DNA of 64,000 nucleotides, from the NCBI GenBank assembly GCA_963693105.1, contig OY843752.1, positions 186,001 to 250,000 on the forward strand, read 5' to 3'. Shown here one piece after another: positions 30,538 to 40,636 of this stretch; position 1 is the stretch's first letter, and the number at the start of each line of letters is the position of its first letter. The position numbers and the translations under genes were made by a program. Under the pieces are notes generated by a model. The model was not told the DNA's origin. It saw only the letters and a list, made by a program, of their open reading frames with translations, and searched no databases. The DNA comes from Oxydemutator sp963693105 (lineage in GTDB: Bacteria; Pseudomonadota; Gammaproteobacteria; Poriferisulfidales; Oxydemutatoraceae).

Positions 30538-30777
30538 TCAGGCGGTGAAATACAGCAGCAGCCAATACAGGCCCCAGGCCGTCAGCGCGAGGCCGCCGAA
30601 CAGCATCCCGTCGCCACCCATCATCCGGTTCAGCACGCCGCCGACATGCAGCGGCCACTGCATCAGCGACGCCAGCGCGCTGAATGCAATCCACACCGGC
30701 AGGCAGCCGAGGACGAACAGGCCGGTCGCCCGCCGGAAGCCGCCGGGATTGCGGCGCTTGCCAGCCTGTCCTGCCAT
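30538..30777 (-). CDS. Small two-helix membrane protein, possibly a 5'-truncated gene
   Basis: The frame gives 79 residues from an ATG at 30777. Two clear hydrophobic segments (ATGLFVLGCLPVWIAFSALA and GMLFGGLALTAWGLYWLLLY) are separated by a short loop, MQWPLHVGGVLNRMMGGD. Composition and helix pattern look like real protein and unlike the antisense shadows around it. The proposed start codon lies inside the third copy of the P19 3' fragment, so the original 5' end may have been replaced by that repeat. The family is not recognised. It could be an intact small protein or the tail of a longer membrane gene. Confidence 0.45.
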   Translation of the reverse strand: MAGQAGKRRNPGGFRRATGLFVLGCLPVWIAFSALASLMQWPLHVGGVLNRMMGGDGMLFGGLALTAWGLYWLLLYFTA

Positions 30778-31000
30778 CTCGACTGGCGCAAAGAATACGG
30801 CGGCGGATGAAAAGACGCTGACTTTTAAGCCGTCGCCAAAGCGACGCGGGGCTGACGGCGGCGGCAAGCCTTCCGTCGAGGCGGGACGGGCGGGAGGAGT
30901 CCGGCGATCAGGCCGCGCGGCGGCGGCGTGAATACAACGCCAGCAGCAGCAGCAACGCGGCCAGGCCTGCGGGGCTGAAAGCGCCGCCGTGGTGGCGGTT
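30766..31000. repeat. Third copy of the P19-end / giant-gene-end junction
   Basis: The plus strand again reads CATCTCGACTGGCGCAAAG... then the P19 stop region and the reverse complement of the giant-gene tail, here forming the true end of giant gene 2. Compared with the copy at 1647, about 30 bases are missing after GGCGGCGGAT, and the P19 frame is broken by an early TGA. It is therefore older or more decayed than the 1345-1930 pair. Confidence 0.8.
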
Positions 31001-34000
31001 GCCGCCGCCACTGGCGCCACTTCTGATTCCGAGCGGATCCCTGATGACGCCGTTCACCGTGCCGTCCTCGTCGTTCGCGCCGCCGTCCACGATATAAACC
31101 ACCATGCACGCATCGCCCACAGACTTCGTCTCACGGTACGGACTGCCGCCCGCCCCCATCGTGTCGTCCGGGCAGGCGCCTTCTGCAAGAGGCGCGAAGC
31201 CATAACCATTCTCGCCAGTCGTGCTGAACAACCTGCCCGACGGATATTTCACCAGAGTCACTGCGCCCACGTTATGCAAATCAGCCGGCAACGGTATGAT
31301 GACACCCGCCGCGCCGCCAACACCGCCTGCTTCCGTCACCCCCGCATAATCCACTCCGCTTATCTCAAAGTCATACACCGCAGACAAATTTCCCACATCC
31401 GTCGTGCGCGACGCCGCGTAGTCCGCATACTCGTCCACCAAAGACTCCTCCAGACCGCCAAGACGCTCAAACGTGCTCTCGCCGAGGCGCAAATCGTGCT
31501 CCGAAAGAACCGGCCTTATGTGATGCCAGCTTTTGCCTCCGGCCCCCTCGTCCACCGTCACCGGCAGGTGGGCGACCGCATCGTAGTGGTCATAATCATC
31601 CGCTATGCCGTCGCCGTCGCTGTCCGTGCGCTGCGCCGCCAGCGGCGCGTCTGCGGCCACGACCGGGTAGCGGTAGGACGACACCGTCTCTCCGCCACGC
31701 ATGCCCGCTATCGTCACGCGAATCACCGCTCTATCCGTCGTCGCGGCAACGCCCGCGTTCACAGTCATCGTGACCTCGTAACTCCCCCTTGCGGCGTCCG
31801 GGGCGCCGGTTATAGAAGACAGTACCCCGCTTGCCTCGCTCACGCTGCTGCTGGTTGCCGACAAACCGCCTATGCCAGCGGAGTTCTCCACCGGAATCGA
31901 CAACGTGTAGCCGCTCTCGCCTTCCGCCAGCACGTTGACCTCGCTGCTGCCCCGCCTCAATACCGCGCGCCCCAGCAGCGGCGGAACCGCCGAACCGACC
32001 AGCACGACTGTCGTCTGCGTCGAAAGACCCAGAGAGTCGTGACCGCTGCCCGCAGGAGTCATCGTCGAAGGCGACCACAAAGACAACGAGCCAATGCCCG
32101 ACAAGTCGGCAATCTCCACAACACCGGCGGTGCTCGTCATCGTCATAAACGACCTGCCGTCGTCCGATTCCGCCAGAACCGTTACGCTGATGCCCGTCGT
32201 GAACACTCTCTCCGAGGTCATGTTCAACTCCGGTATCCGCTGAATCCACTGCTCCGGCAAATTGCTTTCCATCGCCGTATTCACCGCCCATACCCCGTCA
32301 GCAGAACGCGCAAGCCAGGCAATCTCGTAGGTCTGGCCAACACGAATATTGCCCCAGTTCACCGGCTCGCAGCCTCCCTCAGACAGCGGCGCCATGTAGT
32401 TCGCGGGGAACGCTCCGCTGGCGCATCCATACTCACCGCCGTCGTATCCAAAGTCGCCGCTGCGGTAATACGCCTGAATACTCGCCGCCGCCGTCTGCAT
32501 CGTGCTGGCCACGCTCAATGCGCCCAGATGCTCACGCACTCCATAACGGCGGATTCCGGAATAGGCAATATAAAACGGAGCGCTTTCGGTGCCGGCAGAC
32601 CGAATCGAAAACGCAGGCTGCCGGGTGGATGCAACCGCAACCAGCGGGTTCTCGCCTATCGCTATCTCCACCACATCCGGCAGACCGTCGCCGTCACTGT
32701 CGCCGTTGCTGCCGACGGCGCCTGTTTGCCGCAGTATGAACGGCCCCTGACTCGCAAGATGGTTGCGGCCCATGTCCGGGTCGTAACTGCCCTGCTCAAA
32801 CGCCGTGTCGTATATCGCGGGGGTGCCGGCGGTGTGCTGATAGCGCAAATACAGCGGCGCCGCAGCGGCCGCAAGACCGCGCTCCAGGCGCAACTCCAGA
32901 CCCTGATTCTGCGGCATGACATCCACCTCGGTCACGCTCAACGTCGTCGCCCGGGCCATGCCCATAACGTAGTTTTCCAGGACCATGAAGTCGCCCGCAG
33001 TCAGCACATCCATTCCCGACAAACTGGCCGTGTCGGATGACGCCATCGGCTCGTCCGGATGCGCCAGAACCTTGAACGGCTCGTCCGTCTTCAACCACAG
33101 CGTTTCCTGGCCCGGCGCCCATGCCAGACCTTCCAGCATCGGCGGATTGTCATCAAAAGCGATGAACGTCACCGTAACCACCGCCATGCCTGCGCTGCTG
33201 ATGGCGCCGCCCTGATCGCCCGTCGCCACGGTGCCGAAAGCGACGGTCAAAGTGCCGGTGCCGGTGCCGATGTCATCGGTCTGCGAACTGGCGATGCGGA
33301 CGATGGCGCTGGTGCTTCCGGCGGCAACGGTCAGGGCGCCACCGGTGTCGTCGCTGTACGGAGGAGCAAAGGTTCCGCCCGCCGTAACGGTGTAAGAAAC
33401 ACTGACATCATCCTGGCTCGCCTTGTCCAGTATCACCGTCAATTCCGCCATCTCGCCTTCCTCTATGCCCAACGTCGCCGGGGCGATGCTGGCCGTGATG
33501 GCGTCGTTATCGGCAATGGTAATGGACGCCTGACTGGTTCCAATCTCCACCGCGCCCGCTTCGCCCGGGGCGTCCAGACCACCCACACCAACAAGGCTGA
33601 TCGTCATCATTTCGTTGCTTTCGTTCAGATTGTCGTCCACGAATCTTAAAGCGCCCACAGTGGTACTCTCTACGAACCGGCGGGGATCAGTGCCGACGGG
33701 GTTGGCGATACTGCTCCACAATATCGTCTCTGTCTCATGGCGCGTCCGGGTGCCCCCTATTGCCGTCACAGTGCCAGCGCCTCTGATGTCCGTGTCCATG
33801 TCGGCGGGGTTGTCGCCGGTGCCGACTATTTCCCAGGTCACGGTGAAGCTGCCCTCAGTCGGCAGGCCGCTTTGGTCCGCGTGTACGAACGAATTAAACC
33901 CGAAAGGCGGCGAAGGCCAATTTTCGGGGCGACTGGCGGCTGAGTGGAAGACAACCACCTCCACGGCGTCGCTGGTGGTGATGGTCGTGTCCAGCCTCGA

Positions 34001-37000
34001 CTGCCTCACTTCCGTGTCCAAGTCCGGATTGGCATGAGTCAGACTCACCGAAAACTCCTCGGCGCCCTCAAACTCACTGTCATCCACAATCCCCAAAGCA
34101 ATACTCTGCCTGGCCTCCGCGCTGCCGTTGACTGTGCCCACCGGGAATTCCACCGTCCCCGCGCTCGCCGAAAAGTCCGGCAACTCCGCCGGATTGGCGC
34201 TGGCAACGTCGGTCGTAACATTCCAGTTCACTGTAATCGTTGTCCTCAACGGCTGGGACTGCGGTATTCTCAATGTCAGCGTGTACGTGGAGACGCCGCC
34301 TTCCTCCACCTCGTCCGGCCCGGCAGCGGTGATGATGCGCGACACCGTCGTGTTCGCCGGTATCGTGACCGCCGCCGTGTTGGTAGTGCCAATGTCAATC
34401 AGATAGTCGTCCCCCGGACTTTGCACGCCGGTCAGACGGACCGTCATCGTTTCCGTTGCTTCCAGCATACTGTCAGAACGCACGGGGATGGCAAGGGTGT
34501 GGACCGGGTTCGCTCTACTAGTATCGCCGGGAAACGTGACCGTGCCGGTGCTGCGGCCAGTGTAGTCGTCGCCGGCGACAACGTCGCCACCGATGGTATA
34601 GGTCAACACCGTGTCCACTGACGCCGCGGCGCCCGCCAGTGTGACCGTGAACTCCGCCATATCGCCTTCCAACGCGGTTTGCGTCGGCGCCGCAATCACC
34701 GCGGTTAGCGGATCGCTTGCTTCGATAATCCAAGTTTGCGAATCAACGACGACAGTGGGAACACCGTGGGCGCCGGTGACTGTATCGATAACCATCGCAA
34801 ATGCCTCCTCTCGCTCGTTTATAGGGGGGTCGTCATTATAAGCGGGGACTGGAATCTGACCGGCACTCGTGCCGGTGGCAAAATTGAACAGGGTCGAGGC
34901 GACCTGCGGACGCCCGTACGCAGGACGTAGAGCGGGACTCCAACCCGTTCCCAAACTAAATGCACGCCCGATGAAGACCGGATCAAACGTGTTGAGGTCT
35001 CCGTCCTGATAAATGCTGACCGGAATCCTCAGTTCGCGGGTCAACGTGGCGCCGAAATCCAGCTGAACCACGCCCGCACCCGTGCCCGGCATCGGCGGAA
35101 TCTCCACCGCCCCATCAGCCATCGCCTCAACCCCAAGAAATTCCTCATTCAGCGTCTCGCCGCCGCCCATCGTGATGCGCAGCGGGTCGCTCTGGGCGAT
35201 GGCAACGCTGGCGCTGGCGGTGAGAATGTCGGCGATGGCTGTGGGACTGGCGTCGGTCAGCGTGAAGATCAATGTCTCGGTGGACTCGTTCAGGCCGTCG
35301 GCTTCAATGGCAACGGTGATGGTCTGGCTGCCGGTGGCGGTGAAACTCAGACGGCCGTCGGTGTCGGCTCCGCTCAACGCGTAGTCGTCGTCGCCATCCA
35401 CATTTTCGCCGCCAATCTCCCAAGCCACCGTTACCGACGTTCCGGCTGCGGGCATCCTGCCGGTCAGGGTGACTGTGAACTCCGCCGACTCGCCTTCAAT
35501 GCGCTCACTTTCATCCACGCTGACCGCGAAAAGGTGCGGCGTATCAATGTAGTCCACCGTCACATCCGCCGCGTCGCCACCGCTGATGGTAACCGGGCCG
35601 CGGCCGGGGGCGGCGACGGTGACATTCTCAAGAGTCACGGTGAGAGTCCTGTTGGCGCCTTCGCCAAGCGTCCGGTCGCCCGGAATCATCAGCGCAATCT
35701 GGCCCGTGGTCTCGCCCGCGGGAATCGTGATTTCGCCGTTGTTGGCGTCGGTGGCCATGGCGGTGCCGCCGACTGTGTACGGCACTGTCACCGCGCCCGC
35801 GCTGGCTTTGGCCAGGGTGACGGTGAAATGCGCCGTCTGCCTCTCCACCGCCGTCGCCGGCGCGGCAATGGCGACGGTGATGGCGTCGTTATCAATAATG
35901 GCAACGGACGTCTCACTGGCACTGTCGAAAATCTCCATCGCGCCCATTTCGCCCGTGGCCTCCAGACCGTCCACTGAAAGAATGCGAAGCGTCATTGTTT
36001 CGGTGCTTTCGTTCAGATCATCGTCCACGATTGTTAGAGCGTTGACACTGGTAATTACTATGCCCTCGAAAGATGGCCCTAAGCTGAGGAAGACTGCGGT
36101 GGGGAGGTTAGCGCTCCGAACAGTACTCCAGGCTATCGTGTCTGTGAATTGGCGCACCTCAGTGTCCCCTCTTTGCACCACAGTGCCAAAGCCCGTGATG
36201 TCCGTGCGAATGTCGGCGGGGTTGGCGCCGCTGCCGAACACTTCCCCGGTCACGGTGAAGTCACCCTCAGTCGGCAGGCCGGCTCTGCCCTCGTATGCGC
36301 CCGCGGCAAGCCTGAAAGGCTGGCGATTCGACCCCAGTTCACCCTCGTTGACGCCGGACTGCGAGGCTGGGGAGACCCCCAACTGCGCGGCGTCGTTGGG
36401 GCCGGTGATGGTCGCGTCCACGCTCGACTGCCTCACTTCCGTGTCCGAGTCCGGACTGGCCAGAGTCAGAATCACCGAAAATTCCTCGTCGCGCTCAAAC
36501 TCCCCGTCAGCCACGATCCCCAAACCAATGCTCTGCACGGCCTCATCGCTGCCGTTGGTTGTGCCCGCCGGGAACACCACCGTCCCCGCGCTCGTCGAAA
36601 AGTCCGACAACTCCGCCGGATTGCCGCTGACACCATCGGTCGTAATACTCCAGTCCACTGTAATATCCGACACCAACGACTCGGAGTTCAGTATTCTCAA
36701 TGTCAACGTGTAAGCGGGGGTGGTGCCTTCCGCCACCTCGTCCGGCCCGGCAGCGCTGATGATGCGCGACGCCGTCGAGTTCTCCGGTATCGTGACCGTC
36801 GCCGTGGCAGTCGTGCCAATGCTGATCAGATAGTCGTCCCCCGGACTTTGCACATCCATCAGCATGACCGTCATCGTTTCCGCTGCTTCCTGCATCCTGT
36901 CGGAACGCACGGGGATGGCAAGGGTGGCCGTGTTCACTTCTCTCAGAAAAGTGCTGAATATTCCCTCGATGGAAATCGTCACCGTGCCGGCGCCGGGGTC

Positions 37001-40000
37001 GGTGTAGTCGTCGCCGGCATCAACGTCGCCGCCGATGACATAGGTCAACACCGTGTTCGTTCTCGGCCTGGCGCCCGCCAGTGTGACCACGAAAGAAGCG
37101 GTGGCGCCTTCCGACACGGTTTGCGTCTGCGCCGCAATCGACGCGGTCAGCTCATCGTTTGCGGCGATGGTCCAGGTTTGCGAATCAACGGCGACGGTGA
37201 AATCACCGTGGGCGCCGGTGATGTTATAGGGCTCGTTGGGGTCAATGCTGACGCCGCTTGAGCCGCGCCCGATACTCGCCGCAAATACCTCGTCCGGCTC
37301 GTTGAAGTTGTTATCATGAGCGGGGATTGGAATCGTGCCGACGTTTGTGCCGGCGGCGAATTGGAATACGGCATCGTTTCGAAATGGGCGAAGGTAGGTA
37401 TTCCCGGACTCACCAGCCCATGACGCAATCACACCAAAACCACCGTTAAATCTTTGAGACCCGGAGAACGGATCAAACGTGTCGGGGTCGCCGTCCCGAT
37501 GAACGACAATCGGAACCGTCAGGACGCGGGTCAAGGTGGCGCCGAAATCCAGCCGAACCACAGCCTGGGTCATGCTCGGCATCGTAGTAGGCCCAAGCTC
37601 TTCCTCATTCAGCCGCCGGCCGCCGCTCATCGTGATGACCAGCGGGTCGCCATCCTCAACGTTAACGGAGGCGACGCCACCGCCGGGGAGAATATCGGCG
37701 ATGGCTGCGGGCTGGGCGTCGGTCAGATTCAAGACAAATATCTCGGTGGACTCGTTCAGGCCGTCGGGTTCAATGTCAACGGTGATGGTCTGGCTGCCGG
37801 GGGCGGTGAAACTCAGACGGCCGTCGGCGCCGACTCCGCTCACAACGTAGTCGCGGTCATCCACACCGTTACCGCTAATAATCCAACCCACCGTTACCGA
37901 CGTTCCGGCTGCGGGCGCCGGGCCGGTCAGGGTGACTGTGTACGCCGCCGTCGCGCCTTCCGCGACAGTGCCGCCTCCATCATTCGCCAGGACATGGAAA
38001 ATGTGCGCCGGGTCAGAGTAGTTCACCGTCACATCCACACTGGGGCTGCTGATGGTGACCGGGCCGCGGCCGGGGGTGGCGACGGTGGCCTCCCCAAAAG
38101 TCACGGTGAGAGTCGCGCTTTCGCCATCGCCTTGCGTCCGGTCGGCCGGAATCATCAGCGCAATCTCGCCCGTGGTATCGCCCACGGCGATGGTAATCTG
38201 GCCGATGGTGGTGACGCCGGGGAGCATGGCGTCGCCAGTGACTGTGTACGGCACTGTCACCACGCCCGCGCTGGCGTGGTCCAGGGTGATGGTGAAAAGC
38301 GCCGTCTCCCCCTCCCCCACCGACGCCGGTGCGTCAATGCTGGCGCTGATGAGGTCGCTGGAGAGAATGGTAACGGTCGTCTCGCTGGCACTGTCGAAAA
38401 TCTCCACCGCGCCCGCTTCGCCCGGAGCGGTCAGACCGCCCACTGAAACAATGCGAAGCGTCATCGTTTCGTCGCTTTCGTTCAGATCGTCGTCCACGAT
38501 TGTCAGAGCGTTCACACTGGTAATTATTATGGCCTGGAAAGATGTCCCTAAGCTGTCGAAGACTGAGTCGGGGAAGGTAGCGCTCCGAACAGCACTCCAG
38601 GCTATCGTGTCTGTGAATCGGCGCACCTCAGTGTCCCCTCTTTGCACCACAGTGCCAAAGCCCGTGATGTCCGTGCGAATGTCGGCGGGGTTGGCGCCGC
38701 TGCCGAACACTTCCCAGGTCACGGTGAAATCACCCTCAGTCGGCAGGCCGGCTCTGCCCACGTATGCGCCCGCGGCAAGCCTGAAAGGCTGGCGACTCGC
38801 CTCCAGTCCACTCTCGCTGACGCCGGGCTGCGCGGCGGTGATGATGTAGACCCCCACCTGCACAGCGTCGCTGGCGGCGATGGTCGTGTCCACACTCGAT
38901 TGCAGCAATTCCGTGTCCGCGGGGTCGCCGGCCAGACTCACAACCACCGAAAACTCCTCGGCGCGCTCAAACTCCTCGTCATTTATGATCCGCAAACTAA
39001 TAGCCTGCTCAGCCTGATCGCTGCCGTTGGTTGCGCCCATCGGGAATTCCACCGCCCCCATCTGCTGACTCGACAAGTCCGACGACTCCGCCGGATTGCC
39101 GCTGACACCATTGGTCGTAACACTCCAGTTCACTGTAATCGGCGACATCAACGGCTGGGTCTGCGGTGTTCTCAATATCACCGTGTAATCGAGGTTGTCG
39201 CCTTCCTCCACCTCGTCCGGCCCGACAACGCGGATCGTATTGGCCACCGCCGAGTTCTCCCCTATCGTGACCGTCGCCATGTTGGCAGTGCCAATGTCAA
39301 CCAGATAGTCGTCCCCCGGACTTTGCACGTCGGTCAGCATGACCGTTATCGTTTCCGCTGTCTCTTCGCTCCTGTCGGAATGCACGGAGATGACAACGGT
39401 GCCCGTGTTCGCTCCGGAGGGAATCCTTAACGTGCCGGCGTTGCTGTCGGTGTAGTCGGCGCTGGCGCCGGCGGTGGCGCTGCCGGTGATGTCATAGGTC
39501 AACACCGTGCCCACTGTCGCCAGGCCGCCCGTCAGTAGAACCTGGAACTCCGCCATATCGCCTTCCAACACGGTCGGCGTCACCGCCGAAATCACCGCGG
39601 TCAGCGGATCGCTTCTGCCGATGATCCAGGTTTGCGACGCGCCGACGACGGTGGGAACACCGCCGGCGCCGGTGATGCCGGCGACGCCGCCATCAATCTC
39701 CACCAGAATGGTCTCCTCCGGCTCGTTTCTGTTGTTATTAATAACGGGGATTGAAATCCGGCCGCTGGTTGTGCCGGCGGCGAAATTGAACGCAGGGGTG
39801 TTCTGCGCCCGGATGAAAGGATTAGAGGGCTGTCTCACCCAATCCTCTGCCCCGCTAATTATTGTAGTCTGAAATCCACCAAATCTCAGATGAATCGTGC
39901 CCGCATTAGGCGTGTCGGGGTTCTGATAAACGATGAGCGGAACCCGCAGTTCGCGGCTCAACGTGCCGCCGGAGAAATCCAGCTGAACCACCATCTGGTC

Positions 40001-40615
40001 CGTGCCCGGAGCCTCCGGGGTCCCAAACTCTTCCTCATCCAGCGGCACGTCGCTACCGCCGCTCAGCGTGATGGTGAGGGGGTCGTTGTCAATGATGGCA
40101 TACCTCATTGTACGGGTGAGGCCGCCGCCGCTGGCGGTGAGGGTGAAATACTCCGTGTCCTCGTTCAGGTTGTCGTCCACAAAAAAGAACCTGATTCTCT
40201 TTGCAACATCGGCGGGGTTAAAGAGGAACGTGTTGGTCCCGGTCACGAAATCTCCGCTGTTCGCGACCAGTTCGATCCCGAACGTGACATCTGTGCCGGC
40301 GCCAGTGAGCGTGGCATCGGCCGTGTTCGCGTCTGTGTCCGTGCCGAGGGTCACCGTGATGGTGGTGGGGGCGGCAACCTTTCTGTCGGTTGAAAAAGAG
40401 ACTGTCACTCTCGCCCGATCCTCCTCATTGGAATCATGAGGAAGGCCGACATGGCGAAAACCACTTAGAGTTAGCTCTGATGCCGGTTGCGCGTAAGCCG
40501 CCTGCGCTGCAAGCAACGACGCCGCAACCAGCAATGCACATCCCAAGTACCTCACAGCCCCGCGCTCACGAAATGGGGGGGGGGGGGGGGGGGGGCTATA
40601 TTCAGCCTGTATCAT
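30908..40615 (-). CDS. Giant Calx-beta-repeat surface protein 2 (about 3,235 aa)
   Basis: A paralogue of giant gene 1 with three super-repeats (markers near 40060, 37624 and 35167) and an almost identical C-terminal module of about 750 residues: DSDGDGLPD, DSDGDGIADDYDHYD, a choice-of-anchor-U-like end (DGGANDEDGTVNGVIRDP), then HHGGAFSPAGLAALLLLLAL and a poly-Arg tail. The signal peptide ends LLVAASLLAAQAAYAQ. ATG 40615 is chosen because it follows a good promoter (40637-40665) and a weak CGGGA ribosome site. From it, a 21-base C run gives seven prolines before the signal peptide. Alternatives are ATG 40633, which sits at the expected transcription start, and GTG 40555, which lies after the run and would escape frame changes. 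Likely exported, Ca-binding and surface-anchored. The tract suggests on/off switching (inference). Confidence 0.82.
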   Translation of the reverse strand: MIQAEYSPPPPPPPFRERGAVRYLGCALLVAASLLAAQAAYAQPASELTLSGFRHVGLPHDSNEEDRARVTVSFSTDRKVAAPTTITVTLGTDTDANTADATLTGAGTDVTFGIELVANSGDFVTGTNTFLFNPADVAKRIRFFFVDDNLNEDTEYFTLTASGGGLTRTMRYAIIDNDPLTITLSGGSDVPLDEEEFGTPEAPGTDQMVVQLDFSGGTLSRELRVPLIVYQNPDTPNAGTIHLRFGGFQTTIISGAEDWVRQPSNPFIRAQNTPAFNFAAGTTSGRISIPVINNNRNEPEETILVEIDGGVAGITGAGGVPTVVGASQTWIIGRSDPLTAVISAVTPTVLEGDMAEFQVLLTGGLATVGTVLTYDITGSATAGASADYTDSNAGTLRIPSGANTGTVVISVHSDRSEETAETITVMLTDVQSPGDDYLVDIGTANMATVTIGENSAVANTIRVVGPDEVEEGDNLDYTVILRTPQTQPLMSPITVNWSVTTNGVSGNPAESSDLSSQQMGAVEFPMGATNGSDQAEQAISLRIINDEEFERAEEFSVVVSLAGDPADTELLQSSVDTTIAASDAVQVGVYIITAAQPGVSESGLEASRQPFRLAAGAYVGRAGLPTEGDFTVTWEVFGSGANPADIRTDITGFGTVVQRGDTEVRRFTDTIAWSAVRSATFPDSVFDSLGTSFQAIIITSVNALTIVDDDLNESDETMTLRIVSVGGLTAPGEAGAVEIFDSASETTVTILSSDLISASIDAPASVGEGETALFTITLDHASAGVVTVPYTVTGDAMLPGVTTIGQITIAVGDTTGEIALMIPADRTQGDGESATLTVTFGEATVATPGRGPVTISSPSVDVTVNYSDPAHIFHVLANDGGGTVAEGATAAYTVTLTGPAPAAGTSVTVGWIISGNGVDDRDYVVSGVGADGRLSFTAPGSQTITVDIEPDGLNESTEIFVLNLTDAQPAAIADILPGGGVASVNVEDGDPLVITMSGGRRLNEEELGPTTMPSMTQAVVRLDFGATLTRVLTVPIVVHRDGDPDTFDPFSGSQRFNGGFGVIASWAGESGNTYLRPFRNDAVFQFAAGTNVGTIPIPAHDNNFNEPDEVFAASIGRGSSGVSIDPNEPYNITGAHGDFTVAVDSQTWTIAANDELTASIAAQTQTVSEGATASFVVTLAGARPRTNTVLTYVIGGDVDAGDDYTDPGAGTVTISIEGIFSTFLREVNTATLAIPVRSDRMQEAAETMTVMLMDVQSPGDDYLISIGTTATATVTIPENSTASRIISAAGPDEVAEGTTPAYTLTLRILNSESLVSDITVDWSITTDGVSGNPAELSDFSTSAGTVVFPAGTTNGSDEAVQSIGLGIVADGEFERDEEFSVILTLASPDSDTEVRQSSVDATITGPNDAAQLGVSPASQSGVNEGELGSNRQPFRLAAGAYEGRAGLPTEGDFTVTGEVFGSGANPADIRTDITGFGTVVQRGDTEVRQFTDTIAWSTVRSANLPTAVFLSLGPSFEGIVITSVNALTIVDDDLNESTETMTLRILSVDGLEATGEMGAMEIFDSASETSVAIIDNDAITVAIAAPATAVERQTAHFTVTLAKASAGAVTVPYTVGGTAMATDANNGEITIPAGETTGQIALMIPGDRTLGEGANRTLTVTLENVTVAAPGRGPVTISGGDAADVTVDYIDTPHLFAVSVDESERIEGESAEFTVTLTGRMPAAGTSVTVAWEIGGENVDGDDDYALSGADTDGRLSFTATGSQTITVAIEADGLNESTETLIFTLTDASPTAIADILTASASVAIAQSDPLRITMGGGETLNEEFLGVEAMADGAVEIPPMPGTGAGVVQLDFGATLTRELRIPVSIYQDGDLNTFDPVFIGRAFSLGTGWSPALRPAYGRPQVASTLFNFATGTSAGQIPVPAYNDDPPINEREEAFAMVIDTVTGAHGVPTVVVDSQTWIIEASDPLTAVIAAPTQTALEGDMAEFTVTLAGAAASVDTVLTYTIGGDVVAGDDYTGRSTGTVTFPGDTSRANPVHTLAIPVRSDSMLEATETMTVRLTGVQSPGDDYLIDIGTTNTAAVTIPANTTVSRIITAAGPDEVEEGGVSTYTLTLRIPQSQPLRTTITVNWNVTTDVASANPAELPDFSASAGTVEFPVGTVNGSAEARQSIALGIVDDSEFEGAEEFSVSLTHANPDLDTEVRQSRLDTTITTSDAVEVVVFHSAASRPENWPSPPFGFNSFVHADQSGLPTEGSFTVTWEIVGTGDNPADMDTDIRGAGTVTAIGGTRTRHETETILWSSIANPVGTDPRRFVESTTVGALRFVDDNLNESNEMMTISLVGVGGLDAPGEAGAVEIGTSQASITIADNDAITASIAPATLGIEEGEMAELTVILDKASQDDVSVSYTVTAGGTFAPPYSDDTGGALTVAAGSTSAIVRIASSQTDDIGTGTGTLTVAFGTVATGDQGGAISSAGMAVVTVTFIAFDDNPPMLEGLAWAPGQETLWLKTDEPFKVLAHPDEPMASSDTASLSGMDVLTAGDFMVLENYVMGMARATTLSVTEVDVMPQNQGLELRLERGLAAAAAPLYLRYQHTAGTPAIYDTAFEQGSYDPDMGRNHLASQGPFILRQTGAVGSNGDSDGDGLPDVVEIAIGENPLVAVASTRQPAFSIRSAGTESAPFYIAYSGIRRYGVREHLGALSVASTMQTAAASIQAYYRSGDFGYDGGEYGCASGAFPANYMAPLSEGGCEPVNWGNIRVGQTYEIAWLARSADGVWAVNTAMESNLPEQWIQRIPELNMTSERVFTTGISVTVLAESDDGRSFMTMTSTAGVVEIADLSGIGSLSLWSPSTMTPAGSGHDSLGLSTQTTVVLVGSAVPPLLGRAVLRRGSSEVNVLAEGESGYTLSIPVENSAGIGGLSATSSSVSEASGVLSSITGAPDAARGSYEVTMTVNAGVAATTDRAVIRVTIAGMRGGETVSSYRYPVVAADAPLAAQRTDSDGDGIADDYDHYDAVAHLPVTVDEGAGGKSWHHIRPVLSEHDLRLGESTFERLGGLEESLVDEYADYAASRTTDVGNLSAVYDFEISGVDYAGVTEAGGVGGAAGVIIPLPADLHNVGAVTLVKYPSGRLFSTTGENGYGFAPLAEGACPDDTMGAGGSPYRETKSVGDACMVVYIVDGGANDEDGTVNGVIRDPLGIRSGASGGGNRHHGGAFSPAGLAALLLLLALYSRRRRAA
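33470..40080 (-). repeat. Three super-repeats in giant gene 2
   Basis: Units of about 2.44-2.46 kb follow the same A-B-C-D-E-F domain order as most units of giant gene 1. Many segments match that gene closely at DNA level, especially the end of the last unit and the C-terminal module. None of the three carries the alternative ASVNEG cassette. Confidence 0.75.
40575..40595. repeat. Pure G21 homopolymer at the 5' end of giant gene 2
   Basis: Twenty-one consecutive G on the plus strand (C on the coding strand) lie 19 bases past the proposed ATG at 40615 and before the signal peptide. The run is in frame as seven prolines. Giant gene 1 has only a short interrupted run at the matching place. Runs of this type are classic slipped-strand sites in phase-variable bacterial genes. 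Confidence 0.9.
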
Positions 40616-40623
40616 CTTGTCAA
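40595..40623 (-). promoter_or_regulatory. Second promoter-like match abutting the C run
   Basis: On the minus strand TTGACA (40618-40623) and TATAGC (40595-40600) are 17 bases apart. The last base of the -10 element is the first C of the homopolymer, so initiation would fall inside the run. If active, initiation in a C run could cause reiterative transcription. It overlaps the proposed coding start, so it may be chance. Confidence 0.4.
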
Positions 40624-40636
40624 TCCCGAACATCTA

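Noticed and set aside
30452..30694. 80-codon minus-strand frame overlapping the small membrane protein
   Set aside because: It lacks hydrophobic segments and is Arg-rich. The overlapping frame at 30538-30777 has the two clear membrane helices.
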